Below, piece by piece: positions 35,523-45,296 of a stretch of 64,000 nucleotides of DNA (position 1 is its first letter; each line of letters begins with the position of its first letter). Origin of the DNA: Roseovarius gahaiensis (lineage in GTDB: Bacteria; Pseudomonadota; Alphaproteobacteria; Rhodobacterales; Rhodobacteraceae); the NCBI RefSeq assembly GCF_011601345.1, contig NZ_JAAORB010000003.1, forward strand, positions 1-64,000. The letters are read 5' to 3'. A program made the translations under genes and the position numbers. Below the pieces are notes generated by a model, which was not told the origin of the DNA, did not search any database, and saw only the letters and a list, made by a program, of their open reading frames with translations.

Positions 35523-36827
35523 TTACACGCCGAGTCGGTCGCGCATCGCATACCATGTCATCGCCAGCACCAAGAGCGGCGAGCGTAGCGCGCTGCCACC
35601 CGGAAAACGCGGCGCAGGCACGCGTGACAGCGTGTCAAAGCCTTCGGCCTGACCGGCGATAGCGTCCGCCATCAGCTTGCCCGCATGGGTGGCGGTGCCA
35701 ACACCGTGCCCGGAATAGCCCGAGGCCGACAGCATGTTGGGGCCAAGTCGCGCCAGATAGGGCATGCGTTTCATGGTGATGCCCAAGGTGCCGCCCCACG
35801 TATAGTCAAACCGCACGTCCGCCAGATGCGGGAAAATCTGCGCCATCGGTTTGCGCACGGTCGCCCCGATATCGGCCGGAAAGCGATAGCCATAGCTTTC
35901 GCCGCCGCCGAACAGCAGGCGATTATCCGAACTGAGGCGAAAATAATTGACAACGAATTTGGTATCGGCCACCGCGATGTCACGGGCCAGAACCTTGGCG
36001 GCCTCCGGCCCAAGCGGTTCGGTCGCGGCGATGAAATTGTTGATCGGCATGACGCGCGCGGCCACGCGCCTGTCCAGACCGCCCAGATAGCCGTTGCAGG
36101 CAAGGATCACATGATCTGCGGTCACAGCGCCCTTGTCGGTCTGAACGCGCGCGGGCTGGCCCTTGTGGACCTGCGCCACCAACGTGTTTTCATAGATGCG
36201 CACGCCCGCATCACGCGCCGCGCGGGCCAGCCCAAGCGCATAGTTCAGCGGGTGCAGATGGCCCGCCGTCATGTCCAATGTGCCGCCCACATAGCGCGGC
36301 GAGGGGCAGATCGCCTGCGCTGCGTCACGATCCAGCTTTTCAAGCGCGGTGTAACCATAACGCGCGGCCAGATGATCGGCATAGGCGTGCTCGGCCGACA
36401 CCTCGGACGGGGTAAAGCACATATGCGCGATGCCCGGTTTCAGGTCACAATCGATCGAATGCTTGGCGATCAGCCCTTTGACCAACGCCTTGGCGTCTTC
36501 GGCCAGATCCCACAATTTTGCGGCATCGTCGCGGCCCACCACCCGTTCCAGCGCGTCCTGTTCCATCCGTTGGCCCGAACCAAGCTGCCCGCCATTGCGC
36601 CCCGATGCGCCAAAGCCCGCGCGATGCGCCTCAAGCAGCACCACGTCATAGCCGCGTTCCGCCAGATGCAGCGCCGCCGACAGACCCGTATAGCCCGCGC
36701 CGACGATGCAGACATCGGCCCTCTCCTGCCCGCGCAGGGGCGCAAAAGGCTCCAGCGGTGTGGCGGTGGCGGCATACCAACTGGCGGGATACTGGCCCGG
36801 ACGGTCATTGGTGAAAAGCAGGTTCAT
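35523..36827 (-). CDS. puuB: Gamma-glutamylputrescine oxidase-type FAD oxidoreductase
   Basis: This 434-residue DAO-family flavoprotein has the FAD dinucleotide motif VCIVGAGYTGLSAALHLAERG, HRAGFGASGRNGGQLGSGQR, and the C-terminal FAD contact SGYSGHGVGTATHAGKLMADAI. Its placement directly downstream of a gamma-glutamylputrescine synthetase-like gene (14 nt) points to the PuuB step, oxidation of a gamma-glutamyl polyamine to the aldehyde with H2O2. A broader amine-oxidase role cannot be excluded. It is the last gene of the minus-strand puuD-puuA-puuB unit. Confidence 0.82.
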   Translation of the reverse strand: MNLLFTNDRPGQYPASWYAATATPLEPFAPLRGQERADVCIVGAGYTGLSAALHLAERGYDVVLLEAHRAGFGASGRNGGQLGSGQRMEQDALERVVGRDDAAKLWDLAEDAKALVKGLIAKHSIDCDLKPGIAHMCFTPSEVSAEHAYADHLAARYGYTALEKLDRDAAQAICPSPRYVGGTLDMTAGHLHPLNYALGLARAARDAGVRIYENTLVAQVHKGQPARVQTDKGAVTADHVILACNGYLGGLDRRVAARVMPINNFIAATEPLGPEAAKVLARDIAVADTKFVVNYFRLSSDNRLLFGGGESYGYRFPADIGATVRKPMAQIFPHLADVRFDYTWGGTLGITMKRMPYLARLGPNMLSASGYSGHGVGTATHAGKLMADAIAGQAEGFDTLSRVPAPRFPGGSALRSPLLVLAMTWYAMRDRLGV

Positions 36828-36841
36828 GCAGGGGCCCGGCC

Positions 36842-38200
36842 TTAGACGTTCATCAGCAGGTGTTCGCGTTCCCACGGGCTGATGACTTGCAGGAATTCTT
36901 CGTATTCCGCACGTTTGACGATGCTGTAGACGCGGGCAAACTCCGGGCCCAGAATATCGTGCAAATCGGTTGCGGCATCGAACATGGTCAGCGCATTGCC
37001 CAGAACACGGGGGATATCGGCTTCGCCGGCATAGGCATCACCCTTGAATTCGGCTTCGGGATGCTCCTTGTTGATCATCCCCAGCAACCCGCAGGCCAGA
37101 CTGGCGGCGATGCCCAGATAGGGATTGCAATCCATACCCGCCAGACGGTTTTCCACACGCCGCGCCGACGGCGGGGCCAGCGGCACCCGAATGCCGGTGG
37201 TGCGGTTGTCGCGTGCCCAAGCCAGATTGATCGGGGCGGCGTGATCCTTGACATAGCGCCGATAGGAATTGACATAAGGTGCCAGCACGGCAATCGCGTC
37301 GGGCAGGTGCTTTTGCAAGCCCCCGATGAAGGTCTGGAACAACTCGGTTTCGTTACCATCGCTGTCGGAGAACAGGTTTTCACCGGTTTTCGCATCCAGA
37401 ATCGAATGGTGGATATGCATCGAGCTTCCGGGCTCGTCCTCGATCGGTTTGGCCATGAAGGTGGCAAAGCAATCGTGTTTCAACGCCGCCTCGCGGATCA
37501 GGCGTTTGAAGTAGAATACCTCATCGGCCAGTTTCACCGGGTCGCCATGCAGCAAGTTGATTTCCAGCTGACCGGCGCCGCCTTCTTGGGTGATGCCGTC
37601 GATCTCAAAGCCCTGCGCCTCGGCGAAATCGTAGATATCGTCGATCACCGGGCCAAATTCATCGACAGCGGTCATAGAATAGGCCTGCCGTGCAGCGGCG
37701 GGACGGCCCGAGCGACCCATCATCGGTTCGATTTCCTTGGCCGGGTCCAGATTGCGCGCGACAAGGAAAAACTCCATCTCGGGCGCAACCACGGGCGTCA
37801 TGCCGCGGGCATGATACATCTCGACCACGCGCTTGAGCACATTGCGCGGCGCAAAGGGAATTGGATGTCCGTCCCGATCAAACGCGTCATGGATCACCTG
37901 CAAGGTCCAATCGCCGGTCCACGGCGCGGCGGTGGTGGTGGACATATCGGGCGTCAGGATCATGTCGCGTTCGATGAACCCGTCTTCGCCCGCGGCTTCG
38001 CCCCAATCGCCGGTGATGGTCTGGTAAAAGATGGAATCGGGCAGGTGGAAATGCTCTTGCCGAGCAAATTTGCTGGCGGGCACGGCCTTGCCGCGTGCGA
38101 TGCCGGGCAGATCGGCGATGATGCATTCCACCTCGTCAAGGCGGCGGCCTTCAAGATAGGTTTTGGCCGCGTCGGCCAGGGTGCTGATCCAGTTGGACAT
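36842..38200 (-). CDS. puuA: Gamma-glutamylputrescine synthetase (glutamine-synthetase family)
   Basis: This 452-residue GS-family ligase has VVAPEMEFFLVAR, EGGAGQLEINLLHGDP, GSSMHIHHSILD (HxH nucleotide motif) and DNRTTGIRVPLAPPSARRVENRLAGMDCNPYLG. The end LQVISPWEREHLLMNV is typical of PuuA/GlnA3-type enzymes. It ligates glutamate to putrescine or another primary amine with ATP. ATG 38200 lies one nucleotide after the amidotransferase stop, so the genes are coupled. Confidence 0.86.
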   Translation of the reverse strand: MSNWISTLADAAKTYLEGRRLDEVECIIADLPGIARGKAVPASKFARQEHFHLPDSIFYQTITGDWGEAAGEDGFIERDMILTPDMSTTTAAPWTGDWTLQVIHDAFDRDGHPIPFAPRNVLKRVVEMYHARGMTPVVAPEMEFFLVARNLDPAKEIEPMMGRSGRPAAARQAYSMTAVDEFGPVIDDIYDFAEAQGFEIDGITQEGGAGQLEINLLHGDPVKLADEVFYFKRLIREAALKHDCFATFMAKPIEDEPGSSMHIHHSILDAKTGENLFSDSDGNETELFQTFIGGLQKHLPDAIAVLAPYVNSYRRYVKDHAAPINLAWARDNRTTGIRVPLAPPSARRVENRLAGMDCNPYLGIAASLACGLLGMINKEHPEAEFKGDAYAGEADIPRVLGNALTMFDAATDLHDILGPEFARVYSIVKRAEYEEFLQVISPWEREHLLMNV

Positions 38201-38201
38201 A

Positions 38202-38879
38202 TTATGTTTCCCGCTTGAAAAAGGCGGCCATGTGATCGGCAATGGCCTGATTTGCTGTGGTTTCCGGCAGGCGCTGTTGCGCGGCCTCAAGTTGGGCATC
38301 GGGCACCACGCCACGGCCGCGATGAGTGATCAACTGTTCGATCACGCGGGCCGGAAATTCGGGGTGTGGCTGAATCGTCCAGATCCTGTTGTCATAAAGT
38401 AGCGCGGCGTTTTCGCAAAAATCAGATTGGCCAACCACCTGCGCGCCGTCGGGCAGGGCCACGACCTGATCTTGATGCCATGCGTTCAGCGGCAGGCTTT
38501 CGCCACCGATCTTGTAATCGGTGCGCCCCACCGACCAGCCGCCGGGGAATTTGACTACCGTGCCGCCAAGCGCCTGCGCGATGATCTGATGGCCAAAGCA
38601 CACGCCGACCATGGGCCGCCCATCTGCATAAACGGCCCGAATGAATTCCTCCAGCGGGGGGATCCATGGGTGGTTTTCGTAGGCCCCGTGTTTGGACCCC
38701 GTAACCAGCCAGCCATCGGCGGCGTCCACGGCACCGGGAAAGTCATCATCGACAACGTTCCACGTCTGAAAATCAAAGCCGTGCCCGTCAATAAGGCGGG
38801 CGAACATGGCGTCGTAATCGCCCAACTCGTCGAGAACGACGTCGGGGGCGTGGCCGGTTTGAAGAATACCGATCTTCAT
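38202..38879 (-). CDS. puuD: Class I glutamine amidotransferase (gamma-glutamyl hydrolase-like)
   Basis: This 225-residue GATase-1 protein has its catalytic Cys in MVGVCFGHQIIAQALGG and His/Glu in IWTIQPHPEFPARV. In a PuuA/PuuB operon such a protein would hydrolyse gamma-glutamyl-GABA, as PuuD does, though the fold here is the GuaA-like GATase-1 of about 230 residues. GGAG lies 8 nt upstream of ATG 38879. A palindrome AATTTGATCAAATT begins 13 nt upstream of the start. Confidence 0.78.
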   Translation of the reverse strand: MKIGILQTGHAPDVVLDELGDYDAMFARLIDGHGFDFQTWNVVDDDFPGAVDAADGWLVTGSKHGAYENHPWIPPLEEFIRAVYADGRPMVGVCFGHQIIAQALGGTVVKFPGGWSVGRTDYKIGGESLPLNAWHQDQVVALPDGAQVVGQSDFCENAALLYDNRIWTIQPHPEFPARVIEQLITHRGRGVVPDAQLEAAQQRLPETTANQAIADHMAAFFKRET

Positions 38880-38891
38880 GGGGGGCTCCAT

Positions 38892-38905
38892 AATTTGATC
38901 AAATT
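38892..38905. promoter_or_regulatory. Palindromic operator candidate upstream of the puuDAB unit
   Basis: AATTTGATCAAATT is a perfect 14-bp palindrome. The same core TTTGATCAAA recurs at 40347-40356 in front of the second glutamine-synthetase-like gene. The shared motif suggests one regulator for both transcripts. Confidence 0.65.
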
Positions 38906-38964
38906 AAGGCTATCGCAGCCTTTGCCACGGGGCAAGCCCCGTCGCAAAGGCATGTTTGGGGGCA

Positions 38965-40281
38965 TCATACCGTTTCAAGATAGGTTTTCCACCATGCCTC
39001 ATGCGGGATGCGCGACATCTGATCCAGTTCCTGACGTTTGGTCATCATCAGGTTCCGGATCAGTCCTTCGGGGAAAATCCGGGCCATCATCTCGGAGGCG
39101 CCAAAGCGTTCGATCGCGGTGCGCCAGTCGGCGGCAAGGCCCGGCGCGTCGTGTTCATAAGCGTTGCCGGTGATCGGGGCCGGGGGTGTCATGTCATCCT
39201 CGATCCCGATCATCGCCGCACCAAGGATCGCGGCAAAGCTGAGATAGGGGTTGATATCGCCGCCCGGCACCCGGTGTTCGATCCGTCGCGCCACCGGCGG
39301 CCCGCCGGGAATGCGCAGGGCGGCAGTGCGGTTTTCATAGGCCCATGTCGCGCTGGTTGGGGCATGGGCACCGGGCACCAGACGGTCATAGCTGTTGGCA
39401 TGGGGTGCAAAGATCAGGGTTGAGGGCGACATCCCTTCGATACATCCCGCCACGGCGGCGCGCAGGGTGTCGGTGCCTTCAGGGCCACCGTTGTCGAACA
39501 CGTTGCGCCCCTCGGCATCCAGCACCGAGAAATGCATATGCATGCCATTGCCCGCGTCGTCGTCGAACGGCTTGGCCATGAATGTTGCGGCAAAGCCATG
39601 ACGCCGGGCCAATCCCTTGATCAGCGCCTTGAAAAGCCATGTGTCATCGGCGGCGCTCAGGGCGTCGCGGTGGTTGAGCGTGACTTCGAACTGGCCGACC
39701 CCGGCCTCGATCGTGGCGGTCTGCGCGGGGATATCCATCGCCGCGCAGCCGTCGTAAAGCGCGGTCAGAAACTCGTCGAAGGCATCCATCTGCCACATCG
39801 ACAGGATCCCCGGCGCGTTCAGTCGTCGCCCCGACCGAGGGCTGCGCACGGGTTTAAGGGCATCGCCGCTGTCATCGACTAGCGTGAATTCCAACTCGGT
39901 CGCGGCCATCACTTGCCAGCCGCGCGCGGCATACCGCTCAAGCACCGCCACCAAAGCGTGGCGCGGATCCCCGTCAAACGGCGTTCCGTCGTCGTGATAC
40001 ATCGCCATCGGCACCAGCGGCTGTGGCGCGCTGAGCCATGGCAGTGGCGCCGGGTTGCGCCCGGTGGGCCGTAGCATGCCATCGGCATCGCCAGACTCGA
40101 AAACCAAAGGCGATCCTTCGATATCGGCCCCGAAAATATCAAGGTTCAGCACCGATAGCGGCATCCGCACGGCCCCGCGGTCCAGTTTTTCGGCATAGTC
40201 ACCCGGCACGCGTTTGCCGCGCATCTGGCCATTCAAGTCGCAGGCGGCAACGCGGATTGTAGAAAACTGTGACAAGTCCAT
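38965..40281 (-). CDS. Glutamine-synthetase-family gamma-glutamyl ligase, second copy
   Basis: This 438-residue GS-family protein has MAATELEFTLVDD, EAGVGQFEVTLNHRDAL, GNGMHMHFSVLD, ENRTAALRIPGGPPVARRIEHRVPGGDINPYL and the C-terminal MSRIPHEAWWKTYLETV. Sequence differs clearly from puuA and gmaS, so it probably ligates glutamate to a different amine such as ethanolamine or another polyamine. It lies upstream of and in line with puuD (85-nt gap) and has its own leader with the TTTGATCAAA palindrome. Confidence 0.83.
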   Translation of the reverse strand: MDLSQFSTIRVAACDLNGQMRGKRVPGDYAEKLDRGAVRMPLSVLNLDIFGADIEGSPLVFESGDADGMLRPTGRNPAPLPWLSAPQPLVPMAMYHDDGTPFDGDPRHALVAVLERYAARGWQVMAATELEFTLVDDSGDALKPVRSPRSGRRLNAPGILSMWQMDAFDEFLTALYDGCAAMDIPAQTATIEAGVGQFEVTLNHRDALSAADDTWLFKALIKGLARRHGFAATFMAKPFDDDAGNGMHMHFSVLDAEGRNVFDNGGPEGTDTLRAAVAGCIEGMSPSTLIFAPHANSYDRLVPGAHAPTSATWAYENRTAALRIPGGPPVARRIEHRVPGGDINPYLSFAAILGAAMIGIEDDMTPPAPITGNAYEHDAPGLAADWRTAIERFGASEMMARIFPEGLIRNLMMTKRQELDQMSRIPHEAWWKTYLETV

Positions 40282-40346
40282 TTCGGCGGCTCCAGATCGT
40301 GGATCGCGCCAAGGCTAGCGGCAAGTGTGGTCGGACGCCACAAAAA

Positions 40347-40356
40347 TTTGATCAAA
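40347..40356. promoter_or_regulatory. TTTGATCAAA palindrome upstream of the second GS-like gene
   Basis: A perfect 10-bp palindrome lies about 66-75 nt upstream of ATG 40281, matching the core of the 38892-38905 palindrome. Confidence 0.6.
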
Positions 40357-40401
40357 ATAATTCAGCCTACGCCAGTCGTGTTGGCCGATAGCCCCCGACG
40401 G

Positions 40402-40428
40402 AAAAAGCAGGGGCGCGGACCCCTGCTT
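40402..40428 (-). terminator. Intrinsic terminator after the class I aldolase gene
   Basis: A 9-bp stem AAGCAGGGG (40405-40413) / CCCCTGCTT (40420-40428) has a 6-nt loop, with a T-run on the minus strand. It lies 47 nt after the aldolase stop. Confidence 0.85.
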
Positions 40429-40474
40429 ACGTGTTGCCTCAAATGTGCCGGTGCCGTGCCTATGGCGTGGCGTG

Positions 40475-41368
40475 TCAGCCCGCGACAGACGCTGCGCGAA
40501 TGCTGGCGATCGAGGCGGCGATCGTGGTGTTGAACTCATCATCTGACTGCTGCGCTGACAGGCCTTCGGTCAGCGCCCGGCTGAAGCTGGCGATCATGCC
40601 GGTGTTGCGCGACAGGCGGGCGTTGGCCTCTTCCCGGCTATAGCCGCCTGACAAGGCCACCACGCGCATCACGCGGGGATGGTTGACCAGCGGTTGATAC
40701 AGGTTGTCGGTTTCCGGCAGGGTCAGTTTCAGCATCACCTGACTGTCGGCCTCCAACGCGTCCAGTTGGGCGGTGATTTCAGCCAGCAGCATATCCTCGG
40801 CCTCGGCCTTGTCGCTGATGGAAATCGTCACTTCGGGTTCGATAATCGGGATCAGGCCGTGGCCAAGGATTTGCTTGGCGACCTCGAATTGCTGAGCGAC
40901 GACCGCTTTGATCCCCGCCGGGTTGGCGGCATTGATCACCGAGCGCATCTTGGTGCCGAAAATCCCGGCCTTCACCGCGCGCTCCAGCAGCGCGTCAAGA
41001 TCGGGCATCGGTTTCATCATCTGCACGCCGTTGTCTTCGTCTGCCAAACCCTTGTCGACCTTCAGAAAAGGCACGACGCCGCGATCTTCCCAAAGGTAAG
41101 TGGCGGCGGGTTTGCCGCCCATCTCGCGGTCCATGGTCATCTCGAACAGGATCGCGCCCAGAACCTTGTCGCCGGCAAAGGCCGGGGCCTGTGCAATACG
41201 GGTGCGCATGGCGTGGACCAGATCGAACATCTCGGCATCGGTGCCGTATTGGGTTTCTTCAACACCATACAGACGCAGCGCCTTGGGGGTAGAACCGCCG
41301 GATTGATCCAAAGCAGCGATAAAGCCCTGCCCGTTGCGCATCTGCTCTGCCTGACGTTCCTTGGACAT
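40475..41368 (-). CDS. Fructose-bisphosphate aldolase, class I
   Basis: This 297-residue Schiff-base aldolase reads [27 protein letters not shown] at the N-terminus. [43 protein letters not shown] and [26 protein letters not shown] supply active-site segments. [37 protein letters not shown] covers the phosphate loop. It cleaves fructose-1,6-bisphosphate. I set ATG 41368 (MSKERQAEQ) because GGGGA sits 6 nt upstream; ATG 41374 would leave no spacing. Confidence 0.9.
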   Translation of the reverse strand: MSKERQAEQMRNGQGFIAALDQSGGSTPKALRLYGVEETQYGTDAEMFDLVHAMRTRIAQAPAFAGDKVLGAILFEMTMDREMGGKPAATYLWEDRGVVPFLKVDKGLADEDNGVQMMKPMPDLDALLERAVKAGIFGTKMRSVINAANPAGIKAVVAQQFEVAKQILGHGLIPIIEPEVTISISDKAEAEDMLLAEITAQLDALEADSQVMLKLTLPETDNLYQPLVNHPRVMRVVALSGGYSREEANARLSRNTGMIASFSRALTEGLSAQQSDDEFNTTIAASIASIRAASVAG

Positions 41369-41542
41369 CTTCATTCCCCGTTTTCGACATATGATTTGAC
41401 TGGTGACACAGACGGGCGCCACGTGCGACCCGCGCGATTGGCTTGCTTCTAGGCGAGGGGCGGCAGGGTTGCAATCGTGGTCGCGCTAACAGCGCATCAA
41501 CGGTTTTGGATCGCAACCTGCAGACTGGCCAACGCCCACAAT

Positions 41543-42727
<1,185 letters not shown>

Positions 42728-42858
42728 GCCACTGTCTCCGCTTGGGTCAAATGCGCGCCTGTCATGGCGTCTGGCGGGCAGGGCGTCAAGCACTGTGCTT
42801 GGCATTCGCGGCGTGGCGTCTTAGGTAGTTGGCGACAGATCACACGAAGGAGCGCCCG

Positions 42859-43365
42859 ATGGCCGAGATCAAGGACCCCGAGAACACCATTCTGCTGGAA
42901 CTGAAGGATGGCATCGTTACCATTGAGTTGATGCCCGACATCGCCCCCAATCATTGCGCGCGCATGAAGGAACTGGCGCGCAGCGGCCAGTATGACAACG
43001 TGGCTTTCCACCGGGTGATTGACGGTTTCATGGCCCAGACGGGCGATGTGGCCAATGCCAACATGGAAAAAGATTACAACCCGCGCGCTGCAGGGACCGG
43101 CGGTAGCGATCTGCCCAACCTCAAGGCCGAGTTCAGCCGCATTCCGCATGATCGCGGCACCATCGGCGCGGCCCGCAGTCAGAACCCCGACAGCGCCAAC
43201 AGCCAGTTCTTCATCAGTTTCAGCGACAATCATTTCCTGAACGGTCAGTACACGGTTTATGGCCGGGTGATCTCGGGGATGGAGCATGTGGATGCCATCA
43301 CGCGCGGCGAGCCGCCTGCGAACCCCGACCGGATGATCAGCGTGAAGGTGGCAAGCGATGCGTAA
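42859..43365 (+). CDS. ppiB: Cytoplasmic peptidyl-prolyl cis-trans isomerase (cyclophilin)
   Basis: This 168-residue cyclophilin carries LMPDIAPNHCARMKELARSGQYDNVAFHRVIDGFMAQTGDV and the catalytic FHRVIDGFMAQTGD block. ARSQNPDSANSQFFISFSDN and LNGQYTVYGRVISGMEHV complete the fold. No signal peptide is present, so it should stay in the cytoplasm. GAAGGAG precedes ATG 42859. It overlaps the next cyclophilin by 8 bp. Confidence 0.93.
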   Translation: MAEIKDPENTILLELKDGIVTIELMPDIAPNHCARMKELARSGQYDNVAFHRVIDGFMAQTGDVANANMEKDYNPRAAGTGGSDLPNLKAEFSRIPHDRGTIGAARSQNPDSANSQFFISFSDNHFLNGQYTVYGRVISGMEHVDAITRGEPPANPDRMISVKVASDA

Positions 43366-43906
43366 ACTGGCAGTTCTTTTCAGCCTGCTGGCCGGTCCGG
43401 CCTTGGCCACCGGCTTGCAAATCGAGGTTGCGGGCGAAGCCAATGGAACCGTCACCATCGACCTGTTCGAAGATGTGGCCCCCGGCCATGTCGAGCAGAT
43501 CACCGCACTGGCCCAATCGGGGGCCTATGACGGGATCGTCTTTCACCGGGTGATCGACGGGTTCATGGCGCAAACCGGCGATGTGGAATTCGGCAAGCTT
43601 GAGGGCGGCGACATGCGCCGCGCGGGCATGGGCGGCAGCGACCGGCCCAACCTGAAGGCCGAGTTTTCGGATGTGCCGTTTGAACGTGGGATCGTGGGCA
43701 TGGCGCGCAGCCAGAACCCCGACAGCGCCAACAGCCAGTTTTTCATCATGTTCGCCTCGGCGGCCAATCTGAACGGCCAATACACCGTTGTCGGCGAAGT
43801 GACCGAGGGGATGGACGTGGTTGACGCAATCAAGCGCGGTTCGGGCCGCAATGGCGAAGTCGTCGGCCAGCCCGATGTCATGACCAGCGTCACGGTCACC
43901 GAGTAA
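43358..43906 (+). CDS. Periplasmic peptidyl-prolyl cis-trans isomerase (cyclophilin)
   Basis: This 182-residue cyclophilin has a signal peptide (MRKLAVLFSLLAGPALATG). FHRVIDGFMAQTGDVEFG, ARSQNPDSANSQFFIMFASAANLNGQYTVVGEVTEGMDVVDAIKRG are shared almost word for word with the cytoplasmic copy. The pair is therefore a tandem duplication in which one copy gained an export signal. It starts inside the end of the first gene (8-bp overlap). Confidence 0.9.
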   Translation: MRKLAVLFSLLAGPALATGLQIEVAGEANGTVTIDLFEDVAPGHVEQITALAQSGAYDGIVFHRVIDGFMAQTGDVEFGKLEGGDMRRAGMGGSDRPNLKAEFSDVPFERGIVGMARSQNPDSANSQFFIMFASAANLNGQYTVVGEVTEGMDVVDAIKRGSGRNGEVVGQPDVMTSVTVTE

Positions 43907-43909
43907 GCG

Positions 43910-44722
43910 ATGCCAGAGGCCACGGGATACGAGCCGCTTAATGCGCTCAAACCCGTGGCCGATGGGCTATGGTTGGTCGATGGGCCGGCGATCCGGTTCA
44001 TGGGGCTGCCATTTTCAACCCGCGCGACGGTTGTGCGGTTGGCCAATGGCGATCTTTGGGTGCATTCGCCCACGCGGTTGACCGACAGCCTGCGCTTGGA
44101 GGTGCAGGCATTGGGCCCGGTTCGGCATCTGATCGCGCCCAACTGGATACATTACGCGCATATCGCCGATTGGCAGGCCGCATGGCCCGAGGCCACTGTC
44201 TGGGCCGCGCCGGGTGTGGCCGAACGGGCGGCAAAAAAGGGCCTGACCCTGCCCATTGACCATGATTTGCAATGGGACACGGCAGACGCCCCTTGGGACG
44301 GCCAGATCGACCAGATGATCGTGCGCGGAAGCAAAACGCATCGTGAGGCGGTGTTTTTCCACCGCGCCAGCAATACGTTGATCCTGACCGATCTGATCGA
44401 GGCGTTCGAGACGGAAAAACTGCCCGTCTGGATGCGGCCCATCGTCTGGCTTGCCGGGATTGACGACAGTGACGGCAAGATGCCGCCTGACATGCGCTGG
44501 ACCTTTCGGGACAAGGTCGCGCTGGCCGAAGACGTGGAACGAATGATCGACTGGGCCCCCGAACGTATCATCTTGGCCCATGGACGGTGGTATCGGGCCA
44601 ACGGCGTGGCCGAACTGGAACGCGCCTTTCGAAAACTGTTGCAGCCGCGTTTGTGGGACCGGGCATTGGGCGACATGAAGGCGCGCAAGTCGCGGGCGGC
44701 GGGGGGCGACCGAAACGCGTAA
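43910..44722 (+). CDS. DUF4336-family metallo-hydrolase-like protein
   Basis: This 270-residue protein starts YEPLNALKPVADGLWLVDGPAIRFMGLPFSTRATVVRLANGDLWVHSPTRLTDSL. VRHLIAPNWIHYAHIADWQAAWPEATVWAAPG and LTDLIEAFETEKLP resemble the metallo-beta-lactamase-like layout reduced in DUF4336. The usual HxHxDH is absent (NWIHYAHIADWQ remains), so metal binding is doubtful. It follows the second cyclophilin by 3 nt. Confidence 0.75.
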   Translation: MPEATGYEPLNALKPVADGLWLVDGPAIRFMGLPFSTRATVVRLANGDLWVHSPTRLTDSLRLEVQALGPVRHLIAPNWIHYAHIADWQAAWPEATVWAAPGVAERAAKKGLTLPIDHDLQWDTADAPWDGQIDQMIVRGSKTHREAVFFHRASNTLILTDLIEAFETEKLPVWMRPIVWLAGIDDSDGKMPPDMRWTFRDKVALAEDVERMIDWAPERIILAHGRWYRANGVAELERAFRKLLQPRLWDRALGDMKARKSRAAGGDRNA

Positions 44723-45296
44723 AACGCATCCGGGCTTGCCACTGACAGCAATTTGCGCAGCCGTTTTGCGTTGGCCTAGTCTGGTGTGCCCGGCGATTGA
44801 GGTTGGTCCACCGACCCAAAGGAACGCGCTATCGCGCGTGCTGGATATCTCGTCGTCGGCCTTTGGCCGCCGTCTCGGGCATTTGCGCCTTGGGGGGATT
44901 GCGGATAAAGGCGCTAGCATCTTGTGGTTGGGGTGGGTCGCCTTCGGCGGGAATAATATCAAGCGAAAACAGTATTTTGTGCCAGATGCATAGATTGAAA
45001 CAGCCTAATACATCCTGCTTTCTGTCCACGTCTAACTTTCAAACGCACAACGCCGTGGTTTCCCTACTCCTATCCGCCTCATAGCCGGACGGTCGTAGGT
45101 TCAAATCCTACTCTGCAACTAAAATTTTTTGTAAGGTCAATCGCCCGCCTGCCGGCATCTGGATGCCGCACGCCATTTGGCGTTCACCTCAGCCCGACAT
45201 CAACGCTTGATCAGAAAAACCGGGCCTGCACGCTTTTCTAGGCACTCGCGCGCAGTTGCCAACGTGCAAAACCTCTGATGGCTGGTCATCGCCGTG
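44723..45296. other. Gene-poor junction with degenerate initiator-tRNA remnant
   Basis: Apart from the tRNA relic (45078-45121) I see no supported gene in these 574 bp. Open frames on both strands lack binding sites and conserved character. The stretch separates ordinary housekeeping genes on the left from a LysR/TRAP/amidohydrolase block on the right, and the base composition becomes more AT-rich around 44950-45130. Confidence 0.6.
45078..45121 (+). pseudogene. Degenerate 3' half of tRNA-fMet
   Basis: The sequence has an anticodon loop CTCATAG (anticodon CAT, 45079-45085). The exact T-arm TAGGTTCAAATCCTA follows, preceded by GGTCG, and the end TCTGCAACTA replaces the usual CCCCGCAACCA. This matches the 3' half of alphaproteobacterial initiator tRNA with several changes in the anticodon and acceptor stems. 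No D-arm or 5' acceptor strand is found upstream. It looks like the tRNA end left by an integration event, now decayed. Confidence 0.68.

Noticed and set aside
36860..38218. Open frame of about 450 codons on the plus strand opposite puuA
   Set aside because: It is the shadow of the glutamine-synthetase-family gene; no start signal and no recognisable motif.
44797..45084. Possible small plus-strand gene before the tRNA relic
   Set aside because: No ribosome binding site, odd Ser/Ala/Ile mix, and it runs into the tRNA relic; treated as noncoding.
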